Source of the DNA: Acidianus rod-shaped virus 3 | Taxonomy: Viruses > Taleaviricota > Tokiviricetes > Ligamenvirales | Strand: one strand, 5' to 3' | DNA: 23,666 bases | NCBI RefSeq assembly: GCF_012979455.1 | Contig: NC_074632.1 | Shown: positions 11,741-20,241 of the stretch, piece after piece | Numbering within the stretch: the stretch's first letter is position 1 | How the letters are laid out: each line of letters opens with the position of its first letter | Program-made: the position numbers and the translations under genes | The notes under the pieces: generated by a model | Databases searched by the model: none | What the model was told of the DNA's origin: nothing | The model's input: only the letters and a program-made list of their open reading frames with translations

Positions 11741-13156
11741 TCACCTGTTGCCAACATTTTTATAATTTTTGTAGTAAAATACTGGTTTGTAGTTTTGTAA
11801 ATATACCTTTTTCTGTTCAAATTTTCTCTGTGATTGTATTTTGCCGACACCTTGTAATTGTTCCCCAAGTTGTTGCGCAAATTGAAGATCTGCGTCAGAA
11901 AGACCGTATTGTTTCCAATTTGATTTCCAATATTGCAAAAATTGGTCATACGGCAATGTCCTGGGACCTGCAGTATAGGAAAAGTTGCCGGTATATGTAT
12001 ATCTTGCGATCTGCATTATTGCGTCCGCTACCATTTTTGCGTACCAAATGTTGCTATATTTCTTATTTACAATTTTTTGTATTCTATAATACAGTTCGTA
12101 GTTTGAAATATACGTCTCGGCATAGCCAGAATTTGAAATATTTGTTGAACCTGGACCTAATTCTTGCATATGTTGTTCAAATATTTGTGCAAAAACTGAA
12201 ATTATTGCTCTTTCCGTTGACAATATTGCCGTTAATTGAATATCGTTCAGATTTTGGTCCTGTGGAAAGTCAGGCATTAAAATATTGAAATCCAGAGGCG
12301 TGATATCTAAGATTATGCCAAGTGCTTGTGAGAAATTTTGAATTTTTATATTATCGCCCAGAAGTTGGTAATTATTCTCTTCGGCAGAGAACGATGACCT
12401 GTCGAACCATGAAACGTCTAATGCCACGCCATTATCAATTATGTTATTCAGTAATGGCAAAAATGCTAACAAATATTTCGCTAAGTCTGGCAAAGAATTG
12501 AAATATTGTTGTGGTGTTGTATTTTGTTGCTGGGCTACCTTTGTCAAGGCATCAGACACCCCAGTATTTTGCGCCAAAGAATAAAGATAATTGTCAGATG
12601 TTGGAATTTGTATTTTTCCAACACCAAGATTTTCAAACGTCGTAACAGATGTTGACGTTGGTGGATTTTGGAAATAGGATTTTAATTTTTCACATGCTTC
12701 ATTATTGAAAAATGTACCAAATGCGGGAAAATAAACTGATCCATCGTAATATGTCACGTCGAATACTGCAATTTCATACAATTTTGAACAATTTTTGACA
12801 TATTGATCATAAAGAGCAGTATAATTGTTTATAGCATCTAATGTTGAAGGCGGAGATAATGTTGCTAAATTGAAAGTAAATGATTGTGTTGTGTTTGGTA
12901 TGAAATTGTTGAGAACTGATGCAGAAAAATTGTTTATTGCATTCAGAAAGTTTAGCACAATTTGTGCAAAAGCAACACCATAATTTGTATTTACGTAAGG
13001 CGGAACAACAACATTTTCAAGAGAAGATGGCAAAGTACTTGCAGTTCCGGCATTTGCCATTGCCTTAAACGCAGGAAAAGCTTTTTGTTTAAAAATCTTA
13101 TTGTAGAGATGATATTTCATTTGTGCTATTGATCTACTACCTTTTTTCTTTGTCAT
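11741..13156 (-). CDS. Minor virion protein, P3-like (SIRV2 ORF488 family)
   Basis: A 471-residue protein that I match to the rudivirus minor structural protein called P3 in SIRV2 (about 488 residues) by size, composition and position before the resolvase gene. The first 40 residues are basic (MTKKKGSRSIAQMKYHLYNKIFKQK) and could bind DNA or coat. The rest is rich in Asn, Gln, Tyr, Phe and Ala with many NxF/NNF words and no enzymatic motif. The C-terminus is again basic and aromatic (QRKFEQKKVYLQNYK). P3 is found in purified SIRV2 virions, probably at the terminal structures. The promoter is weak (AATAAAAG-like, about 40 bases upstream), and the intergenic region toward 13355 holds two AT palindromes. 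Confidence 0.78.
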   Translation of the reverse strand: MTKKKGSRSIAQMKYHLYNKIFKQKAFPAFKAMANAGTASTLPSSLENVVVPPYVNTNYGVAFAQIVLNFLNAINNFSASVLNNFIPNTTQSFTFNLATLSPPSTLDAINNYTALYDQYVKNCSKLYEIAVFDVTYYDGSVYFPAFGTFFNNEACEKLKSYFQNPPTSTSVTTFENLGVGKIQIPTSDNYLYSLAQNTGVSDALTKVAQQQNTTPQQYFNSLPDLAKYLLAFLPLLNNIIDNGVALDVSWFDRSSFSAEENNYQLLGDNIKIQNFSQALGIILDITPLDFNILMPDFPQDQNLNDIQLTAILSTERAIISVFAQIFEQHMQELGPGSTNISNSGYAETYISNYELYYRIQKIVNKKYSNIWYAKMVADAIMQIARYTYTGNFSYTAGPRTLPYDQFLQYWKSNWKQYGLSDADLQFAQQLGEQLQGVGKIQSQRKFEQKKVYLQNYKPVFYYKNYKNVGNR

Positions 13157-13206
13157 TCTTCATCTATGTATTATTTCTCTTATTGCCACTTTTATTGCTC
13201 AATTTT

Positions 13207-13244
13207 CAACACTCATATTCCTTATATTAATAATATGAATGTTG
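13207..13244. repeat. 38-bp imperfect palindrome between divergent genes (1)
   Basis: CAACACTCATATT and AATATGAATGTTG arms differ from perfect complements by one base, around CCTTATATTAAT. The same core recurs at 6878-6907. Confidence 0.65.
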
Positions 13245-13273
13245 CCGATACTTTTACGTGGTTTAGAAACATT

Positions 13274-13297
13274 ATTATACCTAATATTAGGTATAAT
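13274..13297. repeat. Perfect 24-bp palindrome between divergent genes (2)
   Basis: ATTATACCTAAT is followed directly by its exact complement ATTAGGTATAAT, so no loop is left. Perfect symmetry over 24 bases suits a dimeric DNA-binding protein rather than an RNA hairpin. Confidence 0.75.
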
Positions 13298-13354
13298 GAT
13301 ATTGCGTATTGAATTTATTTTAATGTAGATCAATAAAATAAATGATGATAAAAA

Positions 13355-13594
13355 ATGTCAGCCAATCCGTCTGGACCTCACGGAAAGAAAGTGTCCGCTA
13401 GGATCATTAGAGCAATATTTGTTGGATCGACAATTGGAATATTTGGCGGTTTTGGATTATATTTACTTGCAGATGCAATAAACACATTATCCCACACTGC
13501 AATCGTAAGTCCTACTGGATTTTTATTACTAGGTTTTGGCGGAAGTATAGCAGGAGTAGTAGGAACAGAATTATCGAAAGATCTTGATGAATAA
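13355..13594 (+). CDS. Small protein with two membrane segments
   Basis: A 79-residue protein with a polar, basic start (MSANPSGPHGKKVSARIIR) and two Gly-rich hydrophobic helices, about 20-42 (IFVGSTIGIFGGFGLYLLADAI) and 53-73 (PTGFLLLGFGGSIAGVVGTE), ending in an acidic tail. The Gly-xxx-Gly spacing favours helix packing or oligomers. The ATG lies about 40 bases after AATTTATTTTAATG, a weak TATA box. It sits between the P3-like gene (divergent) and the lectin-like virion gene (same strand, own promoter). Function unknown; positive-inside charge predicts both ends on the cytoplasmic side. Confidence 0.75.
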   Translation: MSANPSGPHGKKVSARIIRAIFVGSTIGIFGGFGLYLLADAINTLSHTAIVSPTGFLLLGFGGSIAGVVGTELSKDLDE

Positions 13595-13605
13595 ATTCAA
13601 GTCAT

Positions 13606-13618
13606 GCTTTTTTAAATC
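13606..13618 (+). promoter_or_regulatory. Promoter of the lectin-like virion gene
   Basis: GCTTTTTTAAATC, about 30 bases before the ATG, predicting a leaderless transcript. Confidence 0.6.
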
Positions 13619-13639
13619 TTTTTCTCGAATATAACGATC

Positions 13640-15421
13640 ATGAGTAGTTTACCTTATCCTCTGAAATTCAAATTGCCACTCCAGTATCTTTCTTATCAGG
13701 ATTGGAATAATTTCGTAAATGATTTAAATACTGTTTATAATTCGCCAACTGGAGTTGCTTCTCAATATTACAGCAAAGGCAATTTGCAAAATTTAGATGA
13801 AGTTTTTGCAAAAACTCTCAATGTTGTGCAATTATACATAAATGGTTATGAAGCGCTATACAATTTGAAACAAGTACTTGCATATACTTTCGGAAATGCG
13901 TTCGCAGATTACAAACTTTACCCCCCGGTTAATTTTGCAAATATTGAGCAATTAACAAAATTACCAAGTTTTTATGTACAAAAATACAACATACCTACCG
14001 CAAAAATCCAACAAATTTCTCAGATATATAGTTTCATTTTTGAAAAAAATCTTCCATCTTTTACAAAAACAATACAAACGCTAATTCCAAAACTGACATA
14101 CAAATATTTACCTTCGGCAATTGCCGGTGGGATAACAACAATTTCAGGATCACAAACATTATCTCAAATTCTGCAAAACGAATTTGCAATTTCAAATTTT
14201 TCAACGTGGAAAGGGATAACAATTGAAAATCTAAGCAATAATAATGTTATTATTAATAATTCAGTTGTATTAATGCCAAAAAACTGTTTAAAGCTTAGTG
14301 CGTCCTCACCGTCAGAAGTTACAATTTCTGCTCAACAGCCTGCAGTAATTTCAACATTGTTAGAATTTGGAGGGATACCCGTGACCGCTTACGCAATTAC
14401 GATAACGAATAGCCAGTCTGATCCTACACCTTCCAATTTCCAACAATTATTGTCGCTTAATCTGTCAGGAATAATTTCATCATCATCACAATTACTCAAT
14501 TTAAAATTCTGCCAAGATATAAATTGCAATACACAATTATACGCATGGATTGAATATTATACCAGTGATTTGTCGACAGTATATGTTTGGGTATTGCTAC
14601 CTGGGGGTGTATCTGCAAATTCTTCAATTACGATATATATGCAAGTGGCAAATACAAATCAGTATCCTTACACTGGGATAAATTCATATTATAATACGTC
14701 ATACGATAACGGTGCGAATGTGTTTGACGCTTACATGAATTTTATGGGAACTTCACCGATACCTTCAAATTATAGCAAGTATACGAATCTTTCTACTCAT
14801 CCACAATTTGTCGCAGAAAGTGGAACAACTCCAGGATATCTTTTTACGTTTGACAATGAAGGCAGTAGTTATGATAACGTTTATATATCTGCACCAAATT
14901 CTGCTAGGACACCCGAAATATTTGAAGGTATGGCATATTACAACGGCAGTGCAGACCAGCAAGGTATTATGTTTTTCGGGGAGGAATCGTCAGGATGGTG
15001 CAATAATACTAATGAAGGAAATGCATACTATCTCTGCAACAGTTGGACAGCCGATTGGGATCCGTATGATGGAGATGCGTATATCTGGCAAGGGTCAAAT
15101 CAAGAGAATTCGTATAGCGAAAGTCTCTTTACATCTTCTGGCTACAATTTTTATCAAGTTATTGCAACCAGTGGCGAAATAATTTTCAATGGCGCAACAC
15201 CAAATAGTCCAACTACACCATACGCACAACTTGACATCCAAAATGTTTTCACTTACAGCGGAACAATTACAGTTTATGGAGATGTAGTAAGTACAATTGA
15301 AGATTCTGGCGGTGCCGATCATACGGGCTATTGGTATTATCTTAGAGCAAGAGCCTATCCGCCTAGCGGTGTAATGCCTTCTAATTCAAACCCACAGAAA
15401 GTCACCATGTATGTTGCATAA
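13640..15421 (+). CDS. Large virion protein with DUF2341/lectin-like domain
   Basis: A 593-residue protein built in modules. An N-terminal WN module (SYQDWNNFVNDLNTVY, about 19-34) and a helical region to about 165 are followed by a beta domain (193-248, ENLSNNNVIINN) shared with the C-terminus of the 314-residue protein. Next comes a DUF2341-like domain (about 270-375). Its pattern includes LKFCQDINCNTQLYAWIEYYT, a V-W-V-x-L-P-G-G turn, SSITIYMQV and a YDNGANVFDAYMNF end. The C-terminal ~220 residues, rich in Trp, Tyr, Gly and Asn, look like a LamG/concanavalin-type beta-sandwich. DUF2341 and such sandwiches are linked to carbohydrate binding, so this is a good candidate for the host receptor-binding protein of the terminal fibres. 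Domain call by pattern only. Confidence 0.75.
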   Translation: MSSLPYPLKFKLPLQYLSYQDWNNFVNDLNTVYNSPTGVASQYYSKGNLQNLDEVFAKTLNVVQLYINGYEALYNLKQVLAYTFGNAFADYKLYPPVNFANIEQLTKLPSFYVQKYNIPTAKIQQISQIYSFIFEKNLPSFTKTIQTLIPKLTYKYLPSAIAGGITTISGSQTLSQILQNEFAISNFSTWKGITIENLSNNNVIINNSVVLMPKNCLKLSASSPSEVTISAQQPAVISTLLEFGGIPVTAYAITITNSQSDPTPSNFQQLLSLNLSGIISSSSQLLNLKFCQDINCNTQLYAWIEYYTSDLSTVYVWVLLPGGVSANSSITIYMQVANTNQYPYTGINSYYNTSYDNGANVFDAYMNFMGTSPIPSNYSKYTNLSTHPQFVAESGTTPGYLFTFDNEGSSYDNVYISAPNSARTPEIFEGMAYYNGSADQQGIMFFGEESSGWCNNTNEGNAYYLCNSWTADWDPYDGDAYIWQGSNQENSYSESLFTSSGYNFYQVIATSGEIIFNGATPNSPTTPYAQLDIQNVFTYSGTITVYGDVVSTIEDSGGADHTGYWYYLRARAYPPSGVMPSNSNPQKVTMYVA

Positions 15422-15424
15422 TGC

Positions 15425-15454
15425 AATATTCATATTATATATATAAGGTATATG
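15425..15454. repeat. AT-rich palindrome upstream of the 1115-residue gene
   Basis: CATAT and ATATG arms around an AT-only core with AAGG. It starts just after the previous stop codon. Imperfect member of the family. Confidence 0.4.
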
Positions 15455-15517
15455 AGTGTACTATTTTGTGCAATTGAATAAATAAGAATAATGTTTACAA
15501 ATAATGTATGATATAAT

Positions 15518-18500
15518 ATGAGTAGTATCATTTCAGGTCTAGAGGCAGTAGAGACATTCTTTTCAGATGAGCTCACAGCATTAGAGAATTTTACAAATTT
15601 TCTAGCATCTGATTTTGTATCGTTTTTCCAAACTATTTCTGGCGATTTTCAACATGCAATATCTTTCCTAGCAACTGCAATTAGCGATATTCCTACCTTC
15701 ATTCAGCAAGGCGTCTCCTACTTTGTTCAAGTATTGCAAAATGTATTTTCTAATGTTTCGTCTGCAATATCTGGATTTGTGCAGTATGTATCTAGTGCAT
15801 TTCAAGGATTTTTCCAAGATGCATCTGGTTTAATGCAAGGATTTTTAGACTCCATTTACGGATTTTTTGCAAATATTGCCAACGGTCTTGCAGGATTTGT
15901 AGCAGGAGCATTTGAAGATCTTATACAAGCGTTTGGATCAGTAGGAAAATATGTAGCATCTGCTGTCCCGCAAATCATTAACTCAGTTGCGCCGGTTTTC
16001 GGTCCCTACTTGCTAGCTAGAATTTTGCCAAATGCGGTTGACAGATTAGGAGAAATCTTGCCAGGAATTGAAATATCTTTAGCCCCAGTCGGGTTAGGTG
16101 GAAAATTCAATATTGAATTTGGTGAAATAGCAAAAATGATTGGTGAGCCAATTGCCGATTTGATGAGGGAAATCACTGACGAAATGATGAGCGACCTTAA
16201 GGAGTTTTTGAAAGAACCATTTATTTCAAATTTCAAAATCACAATAAGAGAAATTTTCAACAGTATTGGACTTGGCGACCTTCCATTTGCAGACCCATCA
16301 TATCGTGAGATCACATCATGGATTGGCGCAAGATCATTCTCAGAAATGAAAGATCATCTAAGAGAAACAGTTCTCCTCACCGGATATCCGGCATGGTTTA
16401 CCAATGCATTCCTTGAGCCTCCTGCTGACGATTATATACCTGGAAATCCATTGTTTAAACCAGTTGCAATTCGTGATGTGATTACGGCATCTGAATATGG
16501 ACTATTGCCTGTATCGGCTGTAGAGCAATATGCAGAAAATAATTTGATAACGAAAAAAACTGCAAAATTAATGTATGAAAACCAGAATTTGAAATTGTTC
16601 CAGCGTGTAGTAGAACAAGGTATCAGAGCATTTGTTGTTGAGCCTGACAAAGCTTATGACTTAATGTTGTCTGGCACTTCCTTATCAGGCAAAGATTTAT
16701 TTACAAAATATTTCGATATTGAGTATCAATTTGCGACACAGAGATTTGCAAAACAGGTACTTAGGGCGCTTTTGTCAAGGGCTCTTTCCAATTTTGGTAG
16801 ACCGTATGTAGATATAAAGTATTTGACTAAAACCACAGATGAAATATATAAACAACTAAAATTGCCAAAAGAAGTTGAAAAATTGTTTGAAGAAATGATC
16901 ACAGAATCTCAACTTGTTCAATACAACCAATTAATTTTCACATTTTTAAGATCGAAAGTTGAAAAAGGAATATTTGATCAAAAAGATGTCGAAAAATTGC
17001 TAAAAGATTACAATTTCAACGTTAATGAATCGCTTTATATTTTGCAAAATTATGTAGATCTTCTAATCACAGAGACAGAAATCCAATTAATCCAACAGAA
17101 ATTGCAAAATTTCTTTATTTCCGATAAAGATGCAACGCACGAATTGAAAAAATTGAAAATAGATGATAATTATGCAAATCTTTTGGTTGACAGATATTAT
17201 AATTTACCGTTGGCAAAAGAGAAAGCGAATGTGTATATCTCTTTGTTAAAAAAAGGATATTACAACAGTCACGAAGCAAAAACTGTATTTAAAGCACTTG
17301 GTTATTCGGCAAGTGTAATTGATGAATTATTGGATTTATATTCGCAAGAAATTGAGACAGAACTGCAGATAAAAACGATAGAACAAAAAGCCCAATTATT
17401 CCTTTTGGACGAACATGAAATCAGCACTGAACTGAAAGCGTTGCATGTATCAGATGCTCTTATCCAGGAAATTATTACAGAATATTTGCAAATTCCGTTT
17501 TTGAAGCAACAAGTTGCAATTTACGAATCCCTGATCAAAAAGGGATATTATAACAGTCATGAGGCAAAAAGACTGTTTTCGTCATTGGGTTATAAACAGA
17601 CGGCAGTTGAACAACTTATACCATTGTACTCACAAGAAATTGAAATTGAAACAACAATTTCAAAATATAAGGCGTTGTTGCAACATTTCCTAATCGACGA
17701 AAAAACTACTGAACAAGAATTGAAAAAATTGCATGTGTCTGACGCATTAATTGATGAATTATTGACAGAATATTATCAAGTTCCATTAGATGAAAAAATA
17801 TTCAATATTTATCTTACACTTTTAGAAAAAGGGTACATTACGGTAGATGCGATTAAAAAAATTTTGGGCGCAAAAAATGTTAATGCAACCGCTCTAAAAG
17901 AAATTTCAGATGCTTACAACTACGAAATCGAAATTGAAAATTCGATTAAATATATACAATCATTACTAAAGGCATTGATCATTGACGAAAAGACCGCAGA
18001 ACAGGAATTGAAAAAATTGAATATTTCTGATACATTAACAAAAGCGATAATTGCAGAATACACGCCGGTTTTAGTAAATGTAAAATCTGTTGCGCAAACA
18101 ATTATAGAAGGCGCAATATACAATGTCCAAAAAGTTCCAATTTCTGCATCTCATGTTGCAGGTGATTTGAAAAAATTGAACATTCCTGATAATCAAATAA
18201 ATGCGCTCGTAGACGAAATTGAATCGCAAGTTGCTTTGGAGATCTGGAGAAAATATTTGCCGTCATTGTCCGATATAAAAACCGCTTTGACATATGGTTA
18301 TCCAATTGACAAATTATTGCAATTATCTCTCATACCTGCAGAATTATACAACATACACGCAGATCTGACACAATATGAAATTGTCGCAAAAGAAGTGCAA
18401 AACTTAAAGACCACATATGCAAAATTGTTAACGTATAATGTAGTAAATTCACAATTAGAAACAATGTTGAGACAATATGGAATTAACGATCAATTGTTAC

Positions 18501-18865
18501 AAGTTTTACAATTACAAGCACAATTAGAAAAAATACTAACTGCTTATCAAGAATTATATCTCACACCGTCAAAAGCACTGTCGATTGCCGAATATGTTTC
18601 AAACCCAGATCAACTAATTCAAAAAGTATTCGCAGAGTACCAAGTACCGCCAGACTTACAACAAACTTATCTGGAATATACAAGGAATAGAAGACTGAAG
18701 TCCTACATCAGCGAAATAATATACACAATTTCAGATCTATTTGAAAGACATAAAATATCGTTAGACCAGGCAATGCAGTACTTGCTACAATTCAAAAAAT
18801 ATGGTCTCACAGATGAAGAAATTGAATTAATAAAATTAAATTGGCAATTAAGAGGGATGTACTGA
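15518..18865 (+). CDS. Giant minor virion protein, P2-like (SIRV2 ORF1070 family), with helical repeats
   Basis: An 1115-residue protein matching the largest rudivirus gene (SIRV2 P2, about 1070 residues, a virion protein). Residues 1-190 are long amphipathic, Phe/Gly/Ala-rich helices (FFQ, GFV and SGFVQYVSSAFQGFF words), like phage tape-measure proteins. From about 430 on there is an all-helical array. Clear 94-98-residue repeats start near 520, 614, 712 and 808, each made of two roughly 48-residue halves. One half reads KKGYYNSHEAK, then LGY and LYSQEIE; the other reads DEKTxEQELKKLHVSDAL, then LxxEY. Weaker copies extend to the C-terminus (ISLDQAMQYL to EIELIKLNWQ). An elongated scaffold or length/terminus component fits. 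Its promoter is AT-rich (GAATAAATAAGAATAATG); the stop is one base from the fibre ATG. Confidence 0.88.
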   Translation: MSSIISGLEAVETFFSDELTALENFTNFLASDFVSFFQTISGDFQHAISFLATAISDIPTFIQQGVSYFVQVLQNVFSNVSSAISGFVQYVSSAFQGFFQDASGLMQGFLDSIYGFFANIANGLAGFVAGAFEDLIQAFGSVGKYVASAVPQIINSVAPVFGPYLLARILPNAVDRLGEILPGIEISLAPVGLGGKFNIEFGEIAKMIGEPIADLMREITDEMMSDLKEFLKEPFISNFKITIREIFNSIGLGDLPFADPSYREITSWIGARSFSEMKDHLRETVLLTGYPAWFTNAFLEPPADDYIPGNPLFKPVAIRDVITASEYGLLPVSAVEQYAENNLITKKTAKLMYENQNLKLFQRVVEQGIRAFVVEPDKAYDLMLSGTSLSGKDLFTKYFDIEYQFATQRFAKQVLRALLSRALSNFGRPYVDIKYLTKTTDEIYKQLKLPKEVEKLFEEMITESQLVQYNQLIFTFLRSKVEKGIFDQKDVEKLLKDYNFNVNESLYILQNYVDLLITETEIQLIQQKLQNFFISDKDATHELKKLKIDDNYANLLVDRYYNLPLAKEKANVYISLLKKGYYNSHEAKTVFKALGYSASVIDELLDLYSQEIETELQIKTIEQKAQLFLLDEHEISTELKALHVSDALIQEIITEYLQIPFLKQQVAIYESLIKKGYYNSHEAKRLFSSLGYKQTAVEQLIPLYSQEIEIETTISKYKALLQHFLIDEKTTEQELKKLHVSDALIDELLTEYYQVPLDEKIFNIYLTLLEKGYITVDAIKKILGAKNVNATALKEISDAYNYEIEIENSIKYIQSLLKALIIDEKTAEQELKKLNISDTLTKAIIAEYTPVLVNVKSVAQTIIEGAIYNVQKVPISASHVAGDLKKLNIPDNQINALVDEIESQVALEIWRKYLPSLSDIKTALTYGYPIDKLLQLSLIPAELYNIHADLTQYEIVAKEVQNLKTTYAKLLTYNVVNSQLETMLRQYGINDQLLQVLQLQAQLEKILTAYQELYLTPSKALSIAEYVSNPDQLIQKVFAEYQVPPDLQQTYLEYTRNRRLKSYISEIIYTISDLFERHKISLDQAMQYLLQFKKYGLTDEEIELIKLNWQLRGMY

Positions 18866-18866
18866 C

Positions 18867-20078
18867 ATGGCAACACCTCTTAATCACGTATCGTCAAACA
18901 ACGTCATTTCGTCATCTGCATGGAACCAGGCAATCTCCGATTTGGAATATATTTATAGTGAATATCAAACAATTCTAAATACTATACAACAACTGCAAAA
19001 TATCAACAGCCAAATTACGGCATCAAATTATCAGACTGAGGCAACTGACGCATGTAACGCCATTCAAAATCTTTTCAATTATTTACAAAGCCCAACATTA
19101 TTATCATCTTTCCCTGATTATATTACAAATATCCCGCCTGCCGTTACTGGGGGCGTATTATTTGCGTCTATGATGAATTCTTTGACATATGCGGTAGAAA
19201 AATTGTATAATTCAATAATGCCAAAGCCCGCACCGCAAATTTCAACAGTTGCTGGCGGAGATATAGTAACTGCAAGACATTGGAATAAAATCGTGGATAC
19301 AATAAATACATTATTAAATTTATTTTCACCAACAATTTTTGCAAACAGATATACAACAATAAATGTAAATTTTCCTTTTATATTTCTATATTTGAATGAA
19401 TCTGGTGTATCGGTCAACACTGATGGTCCAATAAACACAATGTTCATCACTGGCGTAACACAACAAACATATCTAGAATATTATTTTTACGGTCCAAATC
19501 CAATTACAAATTTATTTTTATGCGCAGAAACAAGTGAGGGTGCGTCATACAACAATATGTTTATCCAAAACATATATATATATCAACAAAATACATATTA
19601 CTATTTTCTTGATAATTCTGTTACACAAAATGTATATGCATATAATGAGGATATATATTTGGTTGAAGAAAATAATGCATATGTACAAAATGCATATATA
19701 TACGGCGCTTATGCAGAAATTGAAACATATGACAATGCAATTGCAGACAATATATATACATACGGATACAAATCAGCCGTTTATGTAGAGAATTCCTCTA
19801 CGGTTAATAATATATATGTATATGCCGATTACGGATACCTATACGTCTACGATTACGCAACTGTGGAAAACATATATGTTTTCGGAAATGAAGGAATAGT
19901 TGAAGCATCTTCTCCAGCGATAGTTCAAAATTTATATTTATGTGGCGGAGATAATTCAATATTTCCATATAACGTAATAAATCTTTATTTATGCAATTCT
20001 AATAATTATATATCTGGAGGATCTCCAAATATAATAACTGATTCTTCTGTCTGCAACCAAATATGCGGTTCAAATTGA
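18867..20078 (+). CDS. Probable terminal fibre protein with 20-residue beta-solenoid
   Basis: A 403-residue protein. Two WN modules (SSSAWNQAISDLEYIY near 16-31; TARHWNKIVDTINTLL near 139-154) flank helices and a hydrophobic stretch. From about residue 230 to 390 it is a tandem repeat of exactly 20 residues in the best units (273-292, 293-312, 313-332, 333-352). Each unit follows V-x-N-I-Y-V-Y, four or five variable residues, then Y-V-x-x-x-A-T. That is a beta-helix rung. The end is Cys-rich (four Cys in the last ~45 residues), suggesting a disulfide-capped tip. It is one base after the P2-like gene, so co-expressed. In SIRV2 the gene after P2 encodes P4, a terminal-fibre virion protein; this may be its counterpart with a different fibre tip. 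Confidence 0.8.
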   Translation: MATPLNHVSSNNVISSSAWNQAISDLEYIYSEYQTILNTIQQLQNINSQITASNYQTEATDACNAIQNLFNYLQSPTLLSSFPDYITNIPPAVTGGVLFASMMNSLTYAVEKLYNSIMPKPAPQISTVAGGDIVTARHWNKIVDTINTLLNLFSPTIFANRYTTINVNFPFIFLYLNESGVSVNTDGPINTMFITGVTQQTYLEYYFYGPNPITNLFLCAETSEGASYNNMFIQNIYIYQQNTYYYFLDNSVTQNVYAYNEDIYLVEENNAYVQNAYIYGAYAEIETYDNAIADNIYTYGYKSAVYVENSSTVNNIYVYADYGYLYVYDYATVENIYVFGNEGIVEASSPAIVQNLYLCGGDNSIFPYNVINLYLCNSNNYISGGSPNIITDSSVCNQICGSN

Positions 20079-20081
20079 TTA

Positions 20082-20117
20082 AGTATTCATATTATTAATA
20101 TTAGGTATATGAGTACT
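20082..20117. repeat. 36-bp imperfect palindrome downstream of the fibre gene
   Basis: AGTATTCATAT and ATATGAGTACT arms (one mismatch) around TAATATTA. Close relative of the copies at 13207 and 13274. Confidence 0.65.
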
Positions 20118-20156
20118 GGATATTTTTCGCTCAGAATCAAAAAATTTGTCTGCAAC

Positions 20157-20180
20157 ATTCCTATATATTATATAAGGAAT
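20157..20180. repeat. 24-bp palindrome upstream of the methyltransferase gene
   Basis: ATTCCTATATAT and TATATAAGGAAT arms, nearly perfect. It ends about 30 bases before the TATA box at 20209. Confidence 0.6.
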
Positions 20181-20208
20181 ATTAGCATTCAGAATTGTTA
20201 ATGAATTT

Positions 20209-20226
20209 GCTTTTTAAAATGTTTAC
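20209..20226 (+). promoter_or_regulatory. Promoter of the methyltransferase-glycosyltransferase operon
   Basis: GCTTTTTAAAATGTTTAC: TATA box plus the ATGTTTAC word, about 30 bases before the ATG. Confidence 0.65.
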
Positions 20227-20241
20227 ACAAAGAATATCATT

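Noticed and set aside
11713-12288. 191-codon open frame on the plus strand
   Set aside because: Antisense to the P3-like virion gene and the resolvase start; a composition shadow without start signals.
14808-15182. 124-codon frame inside the lectin-like gene
   Set aside because: Alternative frame of a gene with clear domain structure; no ribosome binding site or promoter.
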